Part shown: piece by piece, positions 17,201-25,674 of the stretch
Layout of the letters: every line of letters begins with the position of its first letter
How positions within the stretch are numbered: the first letter of the stretch is position 1
Assembly: GCA_031420415.1 (NCBI GenBank)
Contig: JANOMT010000020.1
Location: forward strand, 1-64,000
Origin: JANYGA01 sp031420415
GTDB lineage: Bacteria > Vulcanimicrobiota > Vulcanimicrobiia > Vulcanimicrobiales > Vulcanimicrobiaceae
Direction: 5' to 3'
Length of the DNA: 64,000 nt
The notes under the pieces: generated by a model
Seen by the model: only the letters and a program-made list of their open reading frames with translations
Databases searched by the model: none
Told to the model about the DNA's origin: nothing
Translations under genes and position numbers: made by a program

Positions 17201-18324
17201 TCACGGTGCCCGGCACCTTTACGATCCATCCCAAACTCGTGCGTCAACTCGAACGCCGGAAGGCGACCTTCGCGACCGAGGGTGAAGTCGATTGGGGTCT
17301 GGGTGAAGCGCTCGCGTTCGCATCGTTGCTCGCCGAGGGCACGCCGATTCGTCTTACCGGTCAAGACGTCCAGCGCGGGACGTTCTCGCATCGGCATCTC
17401 GTCTATCACGACGCCAAGACCAACAGCACATACGCGCCGATCCAACATCTCGGAGGCGCGAGCGCGAGTATCGAGATCTACAATAGCCCGCTCTCCGAAT
17501 ACGCGTGCCTCGGTTTCGAATACGGATACGCAGTCGAAGCGCCGGGCGCACTCGTCCTTTGGGAAGCGCAATTCGGCGACTTCAACAACGGCGCCCAAAT
17601 CATCATCGATCAATTCATCGCCGCGGGTCAGGCGAAGTGGGGCGAAACGTCGCGCCTGGTGATGCTCCTGCCGCATGGCTACGAAGGTGCGGGTCCCGAG
17701 CATTCGAGCGCCCGCATCGAACGCTTCTTACAACTCTCGGCCGAAGGCAGCATGCAGATCGCGAACTGCTCGAACGCGGCGCAATACTTCCATCTCTTGC
17801 GTCTGCAAGCGCGTCAACCGCGCGCGCTGCCGCTCGTGATTTTTACGCCCAAGAGCCTCTTGCGCATGAAGGCGGCGTCGGGACATCTCGACGCGCTTAC
17901 GTCGGGGAAATTCGAACCCGTTATCGACGACGCGCGTTTTGCGGAAAACGCCGCGACGGTCGAACGCGTGATCTTATGCTCCGGGAAAATTTACTACGAT
18001 CTCGTCGGCAGCGACGCGTATGCGAAGGCAACGAAGACGGCGATCGTCCGTGTGGAATTGCTCTCGCCATTGCCGGCGGCGGAGATCGTGCAAACCCTCG
18101 AGCGCTATCCCAATGTGCGGCGGGTGGTTTGGGTTCAAGAAGAACCCAAGAACATGGGCGCGCGCGCGCACGTCCGGCGTCGCATCTTCGACCGCTTACC
18201 CAACGGTATCGCCGATGTCGACTACATCGGTCGTCCGTATCGTGCGAGCCCCTCCGAAGGCTACGGCGGCGCCCACGCTGTCGAGCAAGAGCGCATCGTG
18301 CGCGAGGCACTTGCCGAAGGCTGA
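14290..18324 (+). CDS. Fused 2-oxoglutarate dehydrogenase E2-E1 (lipoyl-PSBD-E2-E1)
   Basis: A 1344-residue multifunctional enzyme of the 2-oxoglutarate dehydrogenase reaction in the TCA cycle. Domains in order: an N-terminal lipoyl domain (1-80) with lipoyl Lys46 in TDKVDVE; a Thr/Pro/Ala linker with a tandem repeat; a peripheral-subunit-binding domain near 125-160 (SHRAQRLAQRRHL, GSGPGGMI); an E2 acyltransferase domain (about 200-430) ending in STYDHRVIQGAQSGE; a second linker; and the thiamine-diphosphate E1 (about 475-1344), with HRGRLATIAHV, IHGDAAFSAQG and GHNETDEP. Known Kgd proteins of Actinobacteria are E2-E1 fusions without lipoyl and PSBD domains, so this one is more complete. A separate E3 is needed and is not in the window. 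The start is GTG at 14290. Confidence 0.95.
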   Translation: MPETLVKVVLPEMGESVTEGSIVEWRVKVGAWIDAGATLVDITTDKVDVEVPAPAAGLVTKLAAEEGATVNVGALLAEIDTSATRPDGSATTTPTATTQTATTPTAPPVAQVATAAPVSNGSHVGGAASHRAQRLAQRRHLDLKSVVGSGPGGMILYADAIDAPIASNGHAAATAPPTQPLPPLATGATATPIKGPANALVGAMEQSLTIPTATSFRTLQVGTLEARRAEFNAALKIAGRPEKISFTHLIAFALVRVAHEFPAIVTSFRRENGVATRVDNGVHIGIAVDTSRKDGSRFLVVPVIKNADGLDFIAFRSAYEALIAKARDGKLGADDLSGASFTLTNPGGIGTIASVPRLTAGQGAILAAGAIAFPPGFVNADPVALKSIGVEKIMTLTSTYDHRVIQGAQSGEYLKRVDELLAGKDGFYESIFASAGLAAPRAVVAASAVATSAAPARMNLAQQPVVATAVTDQHATAPREIESYSEELLRAVAAGMAILSSYRRHGHLAATLDPLGTPPQGDPALDWHNYALTPSVMSAIPASILRTKVAGSTLADVVAELRKTYSSTIAYEVEHIANIQQREWLRDYIETGMHFVQLAPDRARNVLERLTKVESFERFLRKTYIGAKTFSIEGLDAMVPMLEELVTLLAADGVETAVLGMAHRGRLATIAHVVNRPYEELLAEFEAATLRGEGVTDDITGDVKYHRGAVGTYASALGPIAVALANNPSHLEAVDGVVEGRTRALQTDRTSSPAKLETGRAAPILIHGDAAFSAQGVVAEVLNLQALAGYATGGTVHIISNNQIGFTTDPRDARSTFYASDLAKGFDVPIVHVNADDVDACIAAVHLAIDFRRKFGHDVIIDLIGYRRFGHNETDEPAYTQPDMYERIKSHPTVRELYAQKLIAQGIVSADDVNALLANATARLTAAHQAVKSGEWMGEIGPHVAYGDDAVARVEPTLDRAQLLAWSDALITVPGTFTIHPKLVRQLERRKATFATEGEVDWGLGEALAFASLLAEGTPIRLTGQDVQRGTFSHRHLVYHDAKTNSTYAPIQHLGGASASIEIYNSPLSEYACLGFEYGYAVEAPGALVLWEAQFGDFNNGAQIIIDQFIAAGQAKWGETSRLVMLLPHGYEGAGPEHSSARIERFLQLSAEGSMQIANCSNAAQYFHLLRLQARQPRALPLVIFTPKSLLRMKAASGHLDALTSGKFEPVIDDARFAENAATVERVILCSGKIYYDLVGSDAYAKATKTAIVRVELLSPLPAAEIVQTLERYPNVRRVVWVQEEPKNMGARAHVRRRIFDRLPNGIADVDYIGRPYRASPSEGYGGAHAVEQERIVREALAEG
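14563..14607 (+). repeat. Three 15-base tandem repeats in the E2 linker
   Basis: Three in-frame copies of a 15-base unit (ACGACGCCGACGGCC and close variants) encode TTPTA, TTQTA, TTPTA in the flexible linker after the lipoyl domain. Copy number could vary between strains. Confidence 0.85.
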
Positions 18325-18411
18325 CGTCTCGGCGGATGCGACGATGGCGCACGATGCGATCTTCGCGGCGCGGATGCGGGCGGCACGTCATCCGCGCGCG
18401 AAGAATAACCG

Positions 18412-18828
18412 ATGCGTCTGGAACCGCATCTGTTTTTCGACGGAACCTGTGAAGAGGCGTTGCGTTTCTACGCGACGATTTTCGGCGACGGGATCGCGGA
18501 TCTGCAACGCTACGAAGACTCGCCGGTAGCGGACGACATGCCGCCTGAGGTGCGCGAGAACGTGATGCACGCGACATTTACGTCGCAATCGATCGCGTTC
18601 GCGGCCTCCGATAGCAACCGCGCAAGTGAGTGCACGGGCAGCCGCGTCGCACTCTCGCTTTGGACGAACGATATGGCCGAAGGGCAACGCATCTTCGACA
18701 CCCTCTCTGCGGGCGGCGTCGTTGCGATGCCGTACGGCAAGATGTTCTGGGGTGCGATGCTCGGGATGCTAACCGATCGCTATGGGATCGACTGGATGAT
18801 CAATTGCGAGCTTCCCATCGCGACGTGA
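18412..18828 (+). CDS. VOC-family protein, PhnB-like
   Basis: A 138-residue single-domain protein of the vicinal oxygen chelate fold, PhnB/3-demethylubiquinone-methyltransferase-like group. It opens LEPHLFFDGTCEEALRFY and ends KMFWGAMLGMLTDRYGIDWM, both typical of this group. These proteins are mostly uncharacterised; some bind metal. The ATG is at 18412, 87 bases after the OGDH stop. Confidence 0.88.
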   Translation: MRLEPHLFFDGTCEEALRFYATIFGDGIADLQRYEDSPVADDMPPEVRENVMHATFTSQSIAFAASDSNRASECTGSRVALSLWTNDMAEGQRIFDTLSAGGVVAMPYGKMFWGAMLGMLTDRYGIDWMINCELPIAT

Positions 18829-18869
18829 CGAGGCCCGATATCTCGGGTGCGGACTTCGTCATCGTCGCG

Positions 18870-19898
18870 CTAAGAATGCAGTTCGAAGTAAGCGCCGCCG
18901 TTGCCACGCCGCACGACTTTGAGCTTGCGTGCGGGCGCGGTGGGCGACGTACCGGCGAATGCAGCCCGGAGATCCGAGACGATGCGTGCATCGACGAAAT
19001 AGCCGTGCCCCGCTTTGTCGGAACTATTATAGCGGCTGACGTCGATCGTATCGACACCGGCGCAGACGATGAGTTCGCTCCCGGCTTGACCCGCGCGTTG
19101 ATAGCCGTGAACCGTCTGCGATTGCCGGAGCGCGAGATCGTTGTTAGAGACGTAGAGCGTCACGAGAGCGGCTTTCGTCAGCTTTTTCGGTGGCCGCCCC
19201 GAACACGTTCCCGCTTCGCTCAATTCCTCGTGCAGCGTGGTTGAATCGATGTCGGGCGCGAAGAAAACGGATCGATCGAGGCACTGCGCGCACTGGCTCT
19301 CGCGAAGTACCGCGATACCGTTTGCTGCGAAGCGCGAGCCGAGGCTGTGCGAGGCGAAGGAAAACGTTGCTGTCGGGTAGGTCTTGCGTAATGTGGCGAG
19401 GATCGCGCGGAAATGCGGCATCGCCCATGATGCACTCGTTTCGTCCTTGAGATACGCAAGGAGGCTCGTCGTTTTGGCAGGCCATGCGAAGAGTACGACG
19501 GGTCCGGCAAATTTCAGCTGCCGTTGTAATGCGAGCGCATCGGCTGCGGCGCGTTTGAACGGCGTGTAATAGCCGTGGATAAACACGAGGATGCGTTTGG
19601 GGCCTCTCGCCGCAAAGCGGGCGCCGACCGCTTTTGCGAACGCGGCGCTCGAAGCGCAACGGACGAGCGTTCCTCGCTCGGCGGGTTCGCGTACGAAACC
19701 GTAGGAAACCAGCGCCCGCCGCCGTCGGCCGATCCCGCGTTCGCCGGTAAAAAGCTGTGCGTCGGTTGCGGGCTCGCGATCGGTCGCGAATGCAAGCGCG
19801 TTTCCAACGGGGTACGCGCAGGCGGCATCGGCATCGCGCGTCGAGGCGAACGCGAGCAGAGCGGCCGCGCACGCTGCAAACGCGAGCCGCGCGATCAC
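18870..19898 (-). CDS. Secreted alpha/beta hydrolase, DUF900 family
   Basis: A 342-residue protein with an N-terminal signal peptide (hydrophobic core AACAAALLAFA). The alpha/beta-hydrolase fold is shown by ILVFIHGYYTPF (oxyanion loop), the nucleophile elbow FASHSLGSR (Ser in SHSLG), FAPDIDS as the likely acid region and a late His in DKAGHGYFVD. DUF900 proteins are predicted esterases or lipases of unknown substrate. It starts at GTG inside the stop of the S9A peptidase gene (GTGA), so it is the last gene of a four-gene minus-strand operon. Confidence 0.85.
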   Translation of the reverse strand: MIARLAFAACAAALLAFASTRDADAACAYPVGNALAFATDREPATDAQLFTGERGIGRRRRALVSYGFVREPAERGTLVRCASSAAFAKAVGARFAARGPKRILVFIHGYYTPFKRAAADALALQRQLKFAGPVVLFAWPAKTTSLLAYLKDETSASWAMPHFRAILATLRKTYPTATFSFASHSLGSRFAANGIAVLRESQCAQCLDRSVFFAPDIDSTTLHEELSEAGTCSGRPPKKLTKAALVTLYVSNNDLALRQSQTVHGYQRAGQAGSELIVCAGVDTIDVSRYNSSDKAGHGYFVDARIVSDLRAAFAGTSPTAPARKLKVVRRGNGGAYFELHS

Positions 19899-22060
19899 GA
19901 GCCCGACGCGATCTCTGCGAGGATGAACGCGTAGTTAAACGCGCTCTCCTTGATCGCGTCGTACCGGCCGGACGCACCGCCGTGGCCCGCGCCGAAGTTT
20001 ACCATCAGGAGCATCGGATGCGAATCGGTGCGCGCGGCACGAATCTTCGCAACGAGCTTCGCGCCTTCCCAATACGGGACTTGGCTATCGTTGACCGAGA
20101 CCTTTACGAGCGTAGCGGGATACGGTTTCACGCCGACGTTGTCGTACGGTGAGTAGCGCATCATGTAATCGTAATCGCCTTTCATGTTGGGATCGCCCCA
20201 CTCCAAATACTCGCTCGTCGTGAGCGGCAGCGAGGCATCGAGCATCGTATTCATGACGTCGACGAAGGGCACTTGCGAGACGACGGCTTTGAAGAGATCG
20301 GGTCGCATGTTCGAGACGGCACCCATGAGCAGGCCGCCCGCGCTACCGCCCTGGATCGCGAGGCGATCGGATGCCGTGTACTTCGCCTTCACGAGATACT
20401 CGGCGCAATCGATGAAGTCGGTAAAGGTATTGAGTTTCTCGCGCAAATGGCCCGACGTCCGCCATTTCTCGCCGAGTTCGCCGCCACCACGAATGTGTGC
20501 GATCGCGTAGACGACGCCGCGATCCAGGAGTGCGAGCCGCGAAGCCGAGAACGTCGGATCCATCGAAATGCCATACGAGCCGTACGCGTAGAGCAGCATC
20601 GGCGCCGTCCCGTCGCGCTTGACGTTTTTGCGATAGACGAGGGAGATCGGAACCTGCGTGCCGTCTTTTGCGGTCGCGTGCGCGAGTTCGGTTGCGTAGA
20701 GTTTTGGGTCGTAGTTCGGGACTTCCGTCGCTTTGAGTAACGTGCGCTTGCCCGTTGCGAGATCGATATCGTACACCGCATTCGGTGTCACGAGCGACGT
20801 ATAGGTGAAGCGGAACGTGGAGGTCACGAATTCGGGATTGGCCTGTGGCATGGCCGTATGGACGGCTTCTTCGAAGGGCACGGACGTGAGTTTCCCCGTC
20901 GCGAGATCGAGGATCTCGAGATTGCTGAAGCCGCCGCTGCGACCGCTGAGAACCGCGTACTTCTCGAACATCGAGATATCGTCGAGATGGACGCCCGCGC
21001 GCTGCGGCACGAGTTCTTTCCAATTCGCTTCCTGCGGCGCCGTCTCGGGTGCCGTGACGAGCCGGAAATCGTCGGCGTTGCGATTGGTGAGAATGAAGAA
21101 GCGATCGCCGTGATGTTCGAGACCGAAACGATGGCCTTCGCGACGCGGGACGAGCATCGCGAGTTCGCCACCGGGGCGATCGACGCGCACGGCGCGCGCT
21201 TCGTTCGTCGATTTGCTATAGCTCGTGAGAAAGACGTACGCGCCATCGTTGGAGCGCTGCGAGCCGATGTCGTACAGCTCGTCTTTTTCTTCGAAGAGGA
21301 GTGTCGAGGCCGGCGCACCGAGTGCGTGGCGGAAGAATTTGTCGTGGCGCTTGCTGACCGCGTCTTCCGTCGAGTAATAGAGCGTCGCATTGTCGCTCGC
21401 CCAATCGACGCTATCGACGCGCTCGATCGCCTCCGAAAGATCTCGTCCCGTACGGAGATCTTTGACGTGGAGCGTGTACTGCCGATATCCCGTCGTGTCG
21501 AGGGAGTACGCGAGCAAATGTCCGTCATCGCTGATTTTATACGTGCCGAGACCGAGGTACGAATGCCCGGCGGCGAGCGCGTTGAGATCGAGCGTGATCT
21601 CTTCGGGCGCGTCGAGACTGCCACGTTTGCGCGCGTAGATGGGGTATTGCTTGCCTTCTTCGGTCCGGGCGTAATAGTAGTACGCTCCCTTCCGATACGG
21701 CACGCTGAGATCGGTCTGCTTGACGTGCGAGAGAATCTCGTCATAGAGCTTCGCCTGCAACGGCGCGGTCGGCGCCAACACGGCTTCGGTGTAGGCGGTC
21801 TCAGATTTGAGGTGCGCCATCACCTCGGGGTCGGTCTTGTCTCGCAGCCAGAAGTAATCGTCGTGACGCGTGTAGCCGTGGATGTGGGTGATCTGGGGTA
21901 TTTTTTTCGTGACCGGAACGGGCGCAACGCTCGGATCGAGCACGATGGGCGCCGCGGATGCGGCGTGGGACACGGAGGACATAACGAGACTTCCTACGAG
22001 GGCGACGAGAAGCGAGCGCAATGCGAACGGCCTTTCGGAGCGAGACGACACGCGATTCAA
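19895..22060 (-). CDS. S9A oligopeptidase (oligopeptidase B/prolyl oligopeptidase-like), exported
   Basis: A 721-residue serine peptidase with an N-terminal signal-like segment (RSLLVALVGSLVMSS), then the S9 N-terminal region with the DDYFWLRDK signature, a seven-bladed propeller (about 110-460) and the C-terminal alpha/beta-hydrolase domain. The nucleophile is in GGSAGGLLMG, preceded by the conserved HIRGGGELG, the acid is near VSVNDSQVPY and the His in GAGHGGASGRY. S9A enzymes cleave short peptides. The start is TTG at 22060 in a TTGA overlap with the ABM gene; an in-frame GTG three codons later is equally possible. Confidence 0.93.
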   Translation of the reverse strand: MNRVSSRSERPFALRSLLVALVGSLVMSSVSHAASAAPIVLDPSVAPVPVTKKIPQITHIHGYTRHDDYFWLRDKTDPEVMAHLKSETAYTEAVLAPTAPLQAKLYDEILSHVKQTDLSVPYRKGAYYYYARTEEGKQYPIYARKRGSLDAPEEITLDLNALAAGHSYLGLGTYKISDDGHLLAYSLDTTGYRQYTLHVKDLRTGRDLSEAIERVDSVDWASDNATLYYSTEDAVSKRHDKFFRHALGAPASTLLFEEKDELYDIGSQRSNDGAYVFLTSYSKSTNEARAVRVDRPGGELAMLVPRREGHRFGLEHHGDRFFILTNRNADDFRLVTAPETAPQEANWKELVPQRAGVHLDDISMFEKYAVLSGRSGGFSNLEILDLATGKLTSVPFEEAVHTAMPQANPEFVTSTFRFTYTSLVTPNAVYDIDLATGKRTLLKATEVPNYDPKLYATELAHATAKDGTQVPISLVYRKNVKRDGTAPMLLYAYGSYGISMDPTFSASRLALLDRGVVYAIAHIRGGGELGEKWRTSGHLREKLNTFTDFIDCAEYLVKAKYTASDRLAIQGGSAGGLLMGAVSNMRPDLFKAVVSQVPFVDVMNTMLDASLPLTTSEYLEWGDPNMKGDYDYMMRYSPYDNVGVKPYPATLVKVSVNDSQVPYWEGAKLVAKIRAARTDSHPMLLMVNFGAGHGGASGRYDAIKESAFNYAFILAEIASGS

Positions 22061-22344
22061 GCGAAGGGAAGATAGAGGCCGGCGACGCGGCTGAGAGCGA
22101 TCGCCGCAATGCCGTTCTTGCCGTATTGCAGGAAGTGAGACGACGCACGATGTGCCTCGATTGCGGCTTCGTCGTCGTATTGTTCGAAAATGAGGAACGT
22201 GTGTGGATCGTCTTTCGCGCGCGAAATTTCATAGGTGCGACAGCCGGGCTCCGCACGCGATGGAGCGATCAGCGCGCGGAGGTAGCCCTCCGCCTCGGTC
22301 AGTTTCTCGGGCGCGAAGACGTAGGTGACGCAGAGATTGATCAC
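22057..22344 (-). CDS. Antibiotic biosynthesis monooxygenase (ABM)-domain protein
   Basis: A 95-residue ABM-fold protein (YgiN/quinol-monooxygenase-like): a ferredoxin-like fold with TYEISRAKDDPHTFLIFEQY and the helix EAAIEAHRASSHF, where the conserved His is seen in the family. These small dimers act on quinones or heme-like substrates. It lies between two peptidase genes and overlaps the S9A start by four bases. Confidence 0.88.
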   Translation of the reverse strand: MINLCVTYVFAPEKLTEAEGYLRALIAPSRAEPGCRTYEISRAKDDPHTFLIFEQYDDEAAIEAHRASSHFLQYGKNGIAAIALSRVAGLYLPFA

Positions 22345-22383
22345 CTCACGTTGCTACGTCGAACCTCGAAGCGTCCCTTGCGG

Positions 22384-25300
22384 TCATGGTGCCGATCGAT
22401 GCGGGAGCCCGCGCAAGAGCGTCGAGACGGCGACGGCGAGTTGCGAATCGATATCGCGCTCGTCTTCGCCGAGGGTTCGCGCCGCGAGGACGTCTACGGG
22501 ACGCGGATGGTTCTCCATATTTTGGCCGTCGAGCGTCAATGTCTGCGTGCGAGGTATACGCACGCGCGACCCATCGACCATCGTGAGCGAATAGGTGAAG
22601 ATGATCCAGCCGGCCGTGGGTTCGCCGACGACTTTGCCGAGGTGCGCGCGACGGTAATCTTCGGTGAAGTTTTCGGCGTCGGAGAGCGAGTGCGCGTTCG
22701 TGACGAGCACCGTCGGCCGGTCGAGCGTGCGTTGCCCGAGCGACGGTCGCTCGGGTGCGAGCGGATAGCCGCGCTCGATGAAATTGACGTAGTTGCGGCG
22801 TGAAAAGATATCCGTCACGTAGGGATCGACGAAGCCACCATTGTTGTTGCGGATGTCGACAACGACGCCGTCTTTTGCCTGGTTGTCGGTATCGAGATCG
22901 ATCGTGAGTCGTGCGAGCGATTCCTCGCCCATATCTTGGAGATGGACGTAGCCGAGTCGCCCGCCGGAAAGTCGGTTCACGAGCGTGCGGCGCGATGCTA
23001 CCCACGCACGGTATGCAAGCCCGCTCGCCGTGGACGCATCGATAGGCGAAACGACGACATCGTGGCCGCTCACGCGGATAACGATGCGTTTACCGACGCT
23101 ATTTTCGAGGAGCGTTTCGAGGTTGGTGTTGGGAGCGAGTTTCGTGCCGCCGACCGCTTCGAGTTCGTCGCCGACGCGAATCGTTCGTGCGAGTGCGAGC
23201 GGACCGAGCGGCACGATCTCGGCGATTTTCAACCGATGCGTCTTTTCGTAGAACGCGCCATCGAACTCGACGCCGAGATATCCCGAACGCGAAGCGTTGA
23301 GATCGCGTGGTGCGCCGACGCCGGAGTGCGATGAGTTCAATTCACCGACCATGAGGTTGAGCAGACGTCGTAATTCGACGACGTTGTGCGCGCCGCGCAC
23401 GAGCGGCTCGTACGTTGCGTGGACGGCGTTCCAATCCACGCCGTTGAATTTCGGATCGGCGTAGAAATTCTGCAAACCGCGCCACGCCTGGTTGAAGAGT
23501 TCCGTCTTCTCGGTTGTAAAATCGACATCGAGCTCGGCGGCCAGTGGCAAGGGGCGCGTGCGACCATCGGGCGATGCGATGAACGCGCGACCGTTTTCGA
23601 GATAGTAAGCGGATCCGTCGGCCGCGAGATTGAGATTACTCTTGAGCCCGAGCGAACTCGTGAGTTGCTTCGCAACGGATGGTTCGGTGTCGAGTGGGTC
23701 GACGGAGAGCCGATAGACGTTGGATTGGCCCGCTGCGTTTCCGGTAAAGACGAGCGATTTTCCATCGCGTGCGAGGGCGATCTCACCGACGTCGATACCC
23801 GTCGGTAAGAGTGACGCGCGCTCGCCAATACCGTCGAAATCGATGCGCGTTCGCGGCGTTTGCAACGCGCGTGCGGTCGGTTCGGGGGTGGGCTCGGTGC
23901 TGGGAACGACGCTCGGTTGGAGTTGCGACGGTCCGCGCGTGCGCGCGGGCATTCCCGGTTCGGCCGGCGTGGATTCGGTAAAGAGCCGCCGGAATTCATC
24001 TTCTTTGAAAAGCGGCGTTCGTGCGATGAGATCGACTTGCGCGATCTGACCGGGTTCCGTGCGCTGCCCCGTGAGAAAATAGACGCGCTTCCCATCGGGC
24101 GCCCAGGCGATGTTGCCCGTTCCGGTGTTGGCGAGGCGGTCGATCGCGCGGGGCGTCCCGCCGCTCGAGGGCACGGCCTCCACGACGACGTACCCGCGCG
24201 TCACCCGCGATGTGAAGGCGAGAAACGCGCCGTCAGGAGAGAACGCGAGCGCATGGCGGTCGCCGAACGGCTCGATTTCGTCGTACGCCCCCGACGCGAG
24301 CGTACGCGTCGTCTTCTTCGCGAGATCGACGACGCGCACGCTACGATGTCGCTCGAGAAAAGCGAGCGATGTGCCATCGGGAGAGAATGCGGGTGCGTAG
24401 TCGCGTTCGGCGGCCGTTATGCGCGTCTCGGTATCCGTCCCGAAATCGTACATGAAGATCGCTTCGTCACCGTCGCGATCGGAGACGTAGGCGATGCGAC
24501 GACTATCGGGCGCCCAAGCGATTGCGGCTTCGTTCGCGCTCGTGTGCGTGACGCGCAGACCCGCGCCGCCGTCTTTCGCGGAAGCGGCGAAGATCTGGCC
24601 GCGCGCGGTGAAGGCGATCTTCTTTCCATCGGGTGAGAGCGCGAGTTCGCCAAAGCGCGATGCGATCGCGAGGTGCTGCGGATCGGCTTGCGTCGGCGCG
24701 GCTGCAAGCGTGACGCGAAGTTCGCGCGCATCGCCGCCGATGTCGTAGCGCCAGATCCCGAAATCCCGTTCGAAGACGATGGTTTTACCGTCGTTCGCGA
24801 TCGCCGGAAAGACGAGTCGGCCGGTCGTGAAATGCGTGAGTTGCCGCGCACGCGCACCCGGTATTCGTTCCAAGAGATTTGGCGTGCCATCGCGATCGGA
24901 GACGTAATAGAGTCGTTGCCCGTCGGCCGACCACATGGGCCAATGCTCGACGGCATGACCCTCACTGAGCCGTGCGAAACGCGCGGTCCCGATCGCGCCG
25001 GGATGGTAGAGGGCGATCGCGCTTTCATCGATGTGCGAATGGCCGTGACGCCACCACTGCGGAAACCCACCATCGACGAAAGCGATATCGTCGCTGCCCG
25101 GACGCACGGCTGCTTGCGACGACGCGACGTAGCGTTCGCGAAAGACGATCGTCGGCGTGCCGCCGTTCGCCGGGACGCGCATGATGCACGGCGTGCTGCC
25201 GACCTGATGCGAGATCGATTCGAAGTAGAGGACCGACCCATCGCGCGACCACCCGTCGAGGCCGGCGAAGCCGTCGTCGTGCGTGATGCGTCGGATCGTT

Positions 25301-25620
25301 GCGTCGCCGAAGTCGAGGATGCCAAGATCAGCGTGACCGGCGCGTGTCGAGATGAAGGCGAGATGCTTGCCATCGGGGGCGTACATCGGCCGTGATGATG
25401 TGGCACCGTTCGAAATCAATAAGCGTGCGGTACCGCCGTTCGCAGGCACGGCCCAGATATCGCCGCCTGCGACAAAGGCGATCTCCGATCGGTCGGGTGA
25501 GATCGACGGCTCGGCGAGCGCGATACGCGTGATGTTTTCCGCGGCGCGGATCTCGGTCGTCGAACCGAGGGATGCGAAAACGACGAAAGCGAGCCCAACA
25601 CAGACGATGCGACGGTACAT
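22384..25620 (-). CDS. Tricorn-like protease, S41 family, exported
   Basis: A 1078-residue tricorn protease homologue with signal peptide (hydrophobic VCVGLAFVVFASLG). Two beta-propellers made of many SPDG/APDG repeats (such as SISPDR, MYAPDGKH, AWAPDSRR, AFSPDG) occupy about 30-610. The C-terminal half has a helical C1-like domain, a PDZ domain (about 780-860) and the S41 catalytic domain, with VDIRNNNGGF and the nucleophile in NAHSLSDAENF. Tricorn processes peptides released by larger proteases; this copy seems exported rather than cytosolic. It starts the operon with ABM, S9A and DUF900 genes, suggesting an extracytoplasmic peptide-degradation unit. Confidence 0.93.
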   Translation of the reverse strand: MYRRIVCVGLAFVVFASLGSTTEIRAAENITRIALAEPSISPDRSEIAFVAGGDIWAVPANGGTARLLISNGATSSRPMYAPDGKHLAFISTRAGHADLGILDFGDATIRRITHDDGFAGLDGWSRDGSVLYFESISHQVGSTPCIMRVPANGGTPTIVFRERYVASSQAAVRPGSDDIAFVDGGFPQWWRHGHSHIDESAIALYHPGAIGTARFARLSEGHAVEHWPMWSADGQRLYYVSDRDGTPNLLERIPGARARQLTHFTTGRLVFPAIANDGKTIVFERDFGIWRYDIGGDARELRVTLAAAPTQADPQHLAIASRFGELALSPDGKKIAFTARGQIFAASAKDGGAGLRVTHTSANEAAIAWAPDSRRIAYVSDRDGDEAIFMYDFGTDTETRITAAERDYAPAFSPDGTSLAFLERHRSVRVVDLAKKTTRTLASGAYDEIEPFGDRHALAFSPDGAFLAFTSRVTRGYVVVEAVPSSGGTPRAIDRLANTGTGNIAWAPDGKRVYFLTGQRTEPGQIAQVDLIARTPLFKEDEFRRLFTESTPAEPGMPARTRGPSQLQPSVVPSTEPTPEPTARALQTPRTRIDFDGIGERASLLPTGIDVGEIALARDGKSLVFTGNAAGQSNVYRLSVDPLDTEPSVAKQLTSSLGLKSNLNLAADGSAYYLENGRAFIASPDGRTRPLPLAAELDVDFTTEKTELFNQAWRGLQNFYADPKFNGVDWNAVHATYEPLVRGAHNVVELRRLLNLMVGELNSSHSGVGAPRDLNASRSGYLGVEFDGAFYEKTHRLKIAEIVPLGPLALARTIRVGDELEAVGGTKLAPNTNLETLLENSVGKRIVIRVSGHDVVVSPIDASTASGLAYRAWVASRRTLVNRLSGGRLGYVHLQDMGEESLARLTIDLDTDNQAKDGVVVDIRNNNGGFVDPYVTDIFSRRNYVNFIERGYPLAPERPSLGQRTLDRPTVLVTNAHSLSDAENFTEDYRRAHLGKVVGEPTAGWIIFTYSLTMVDGSRVRIPRTQTLTLDGQNMENHPRPVDVLAARTLGEDERDIDSQLAVAVSTLLRGLPHRSAP

Positions 25621-25674
25621 CGCGGGTGCTTCGCTGGCGCGGGCTTGCCACTCCCCCGAACCGAACGGTTCGCC

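Noticed and set aside
16330..17703. 457-codon minus-strand frame antisense to the OGDH fusion
   Set aside because: Overlaps conserved E1 motifs on the other strand; the translation has no recognisable domain.
20858..22075. 405-codon plus-strand frame antisense to the S9A peptidase
   Set aside because: Acidic/arginine-rich shadow frame; the opposite strand carries a full peptidase with catalytic motifs.
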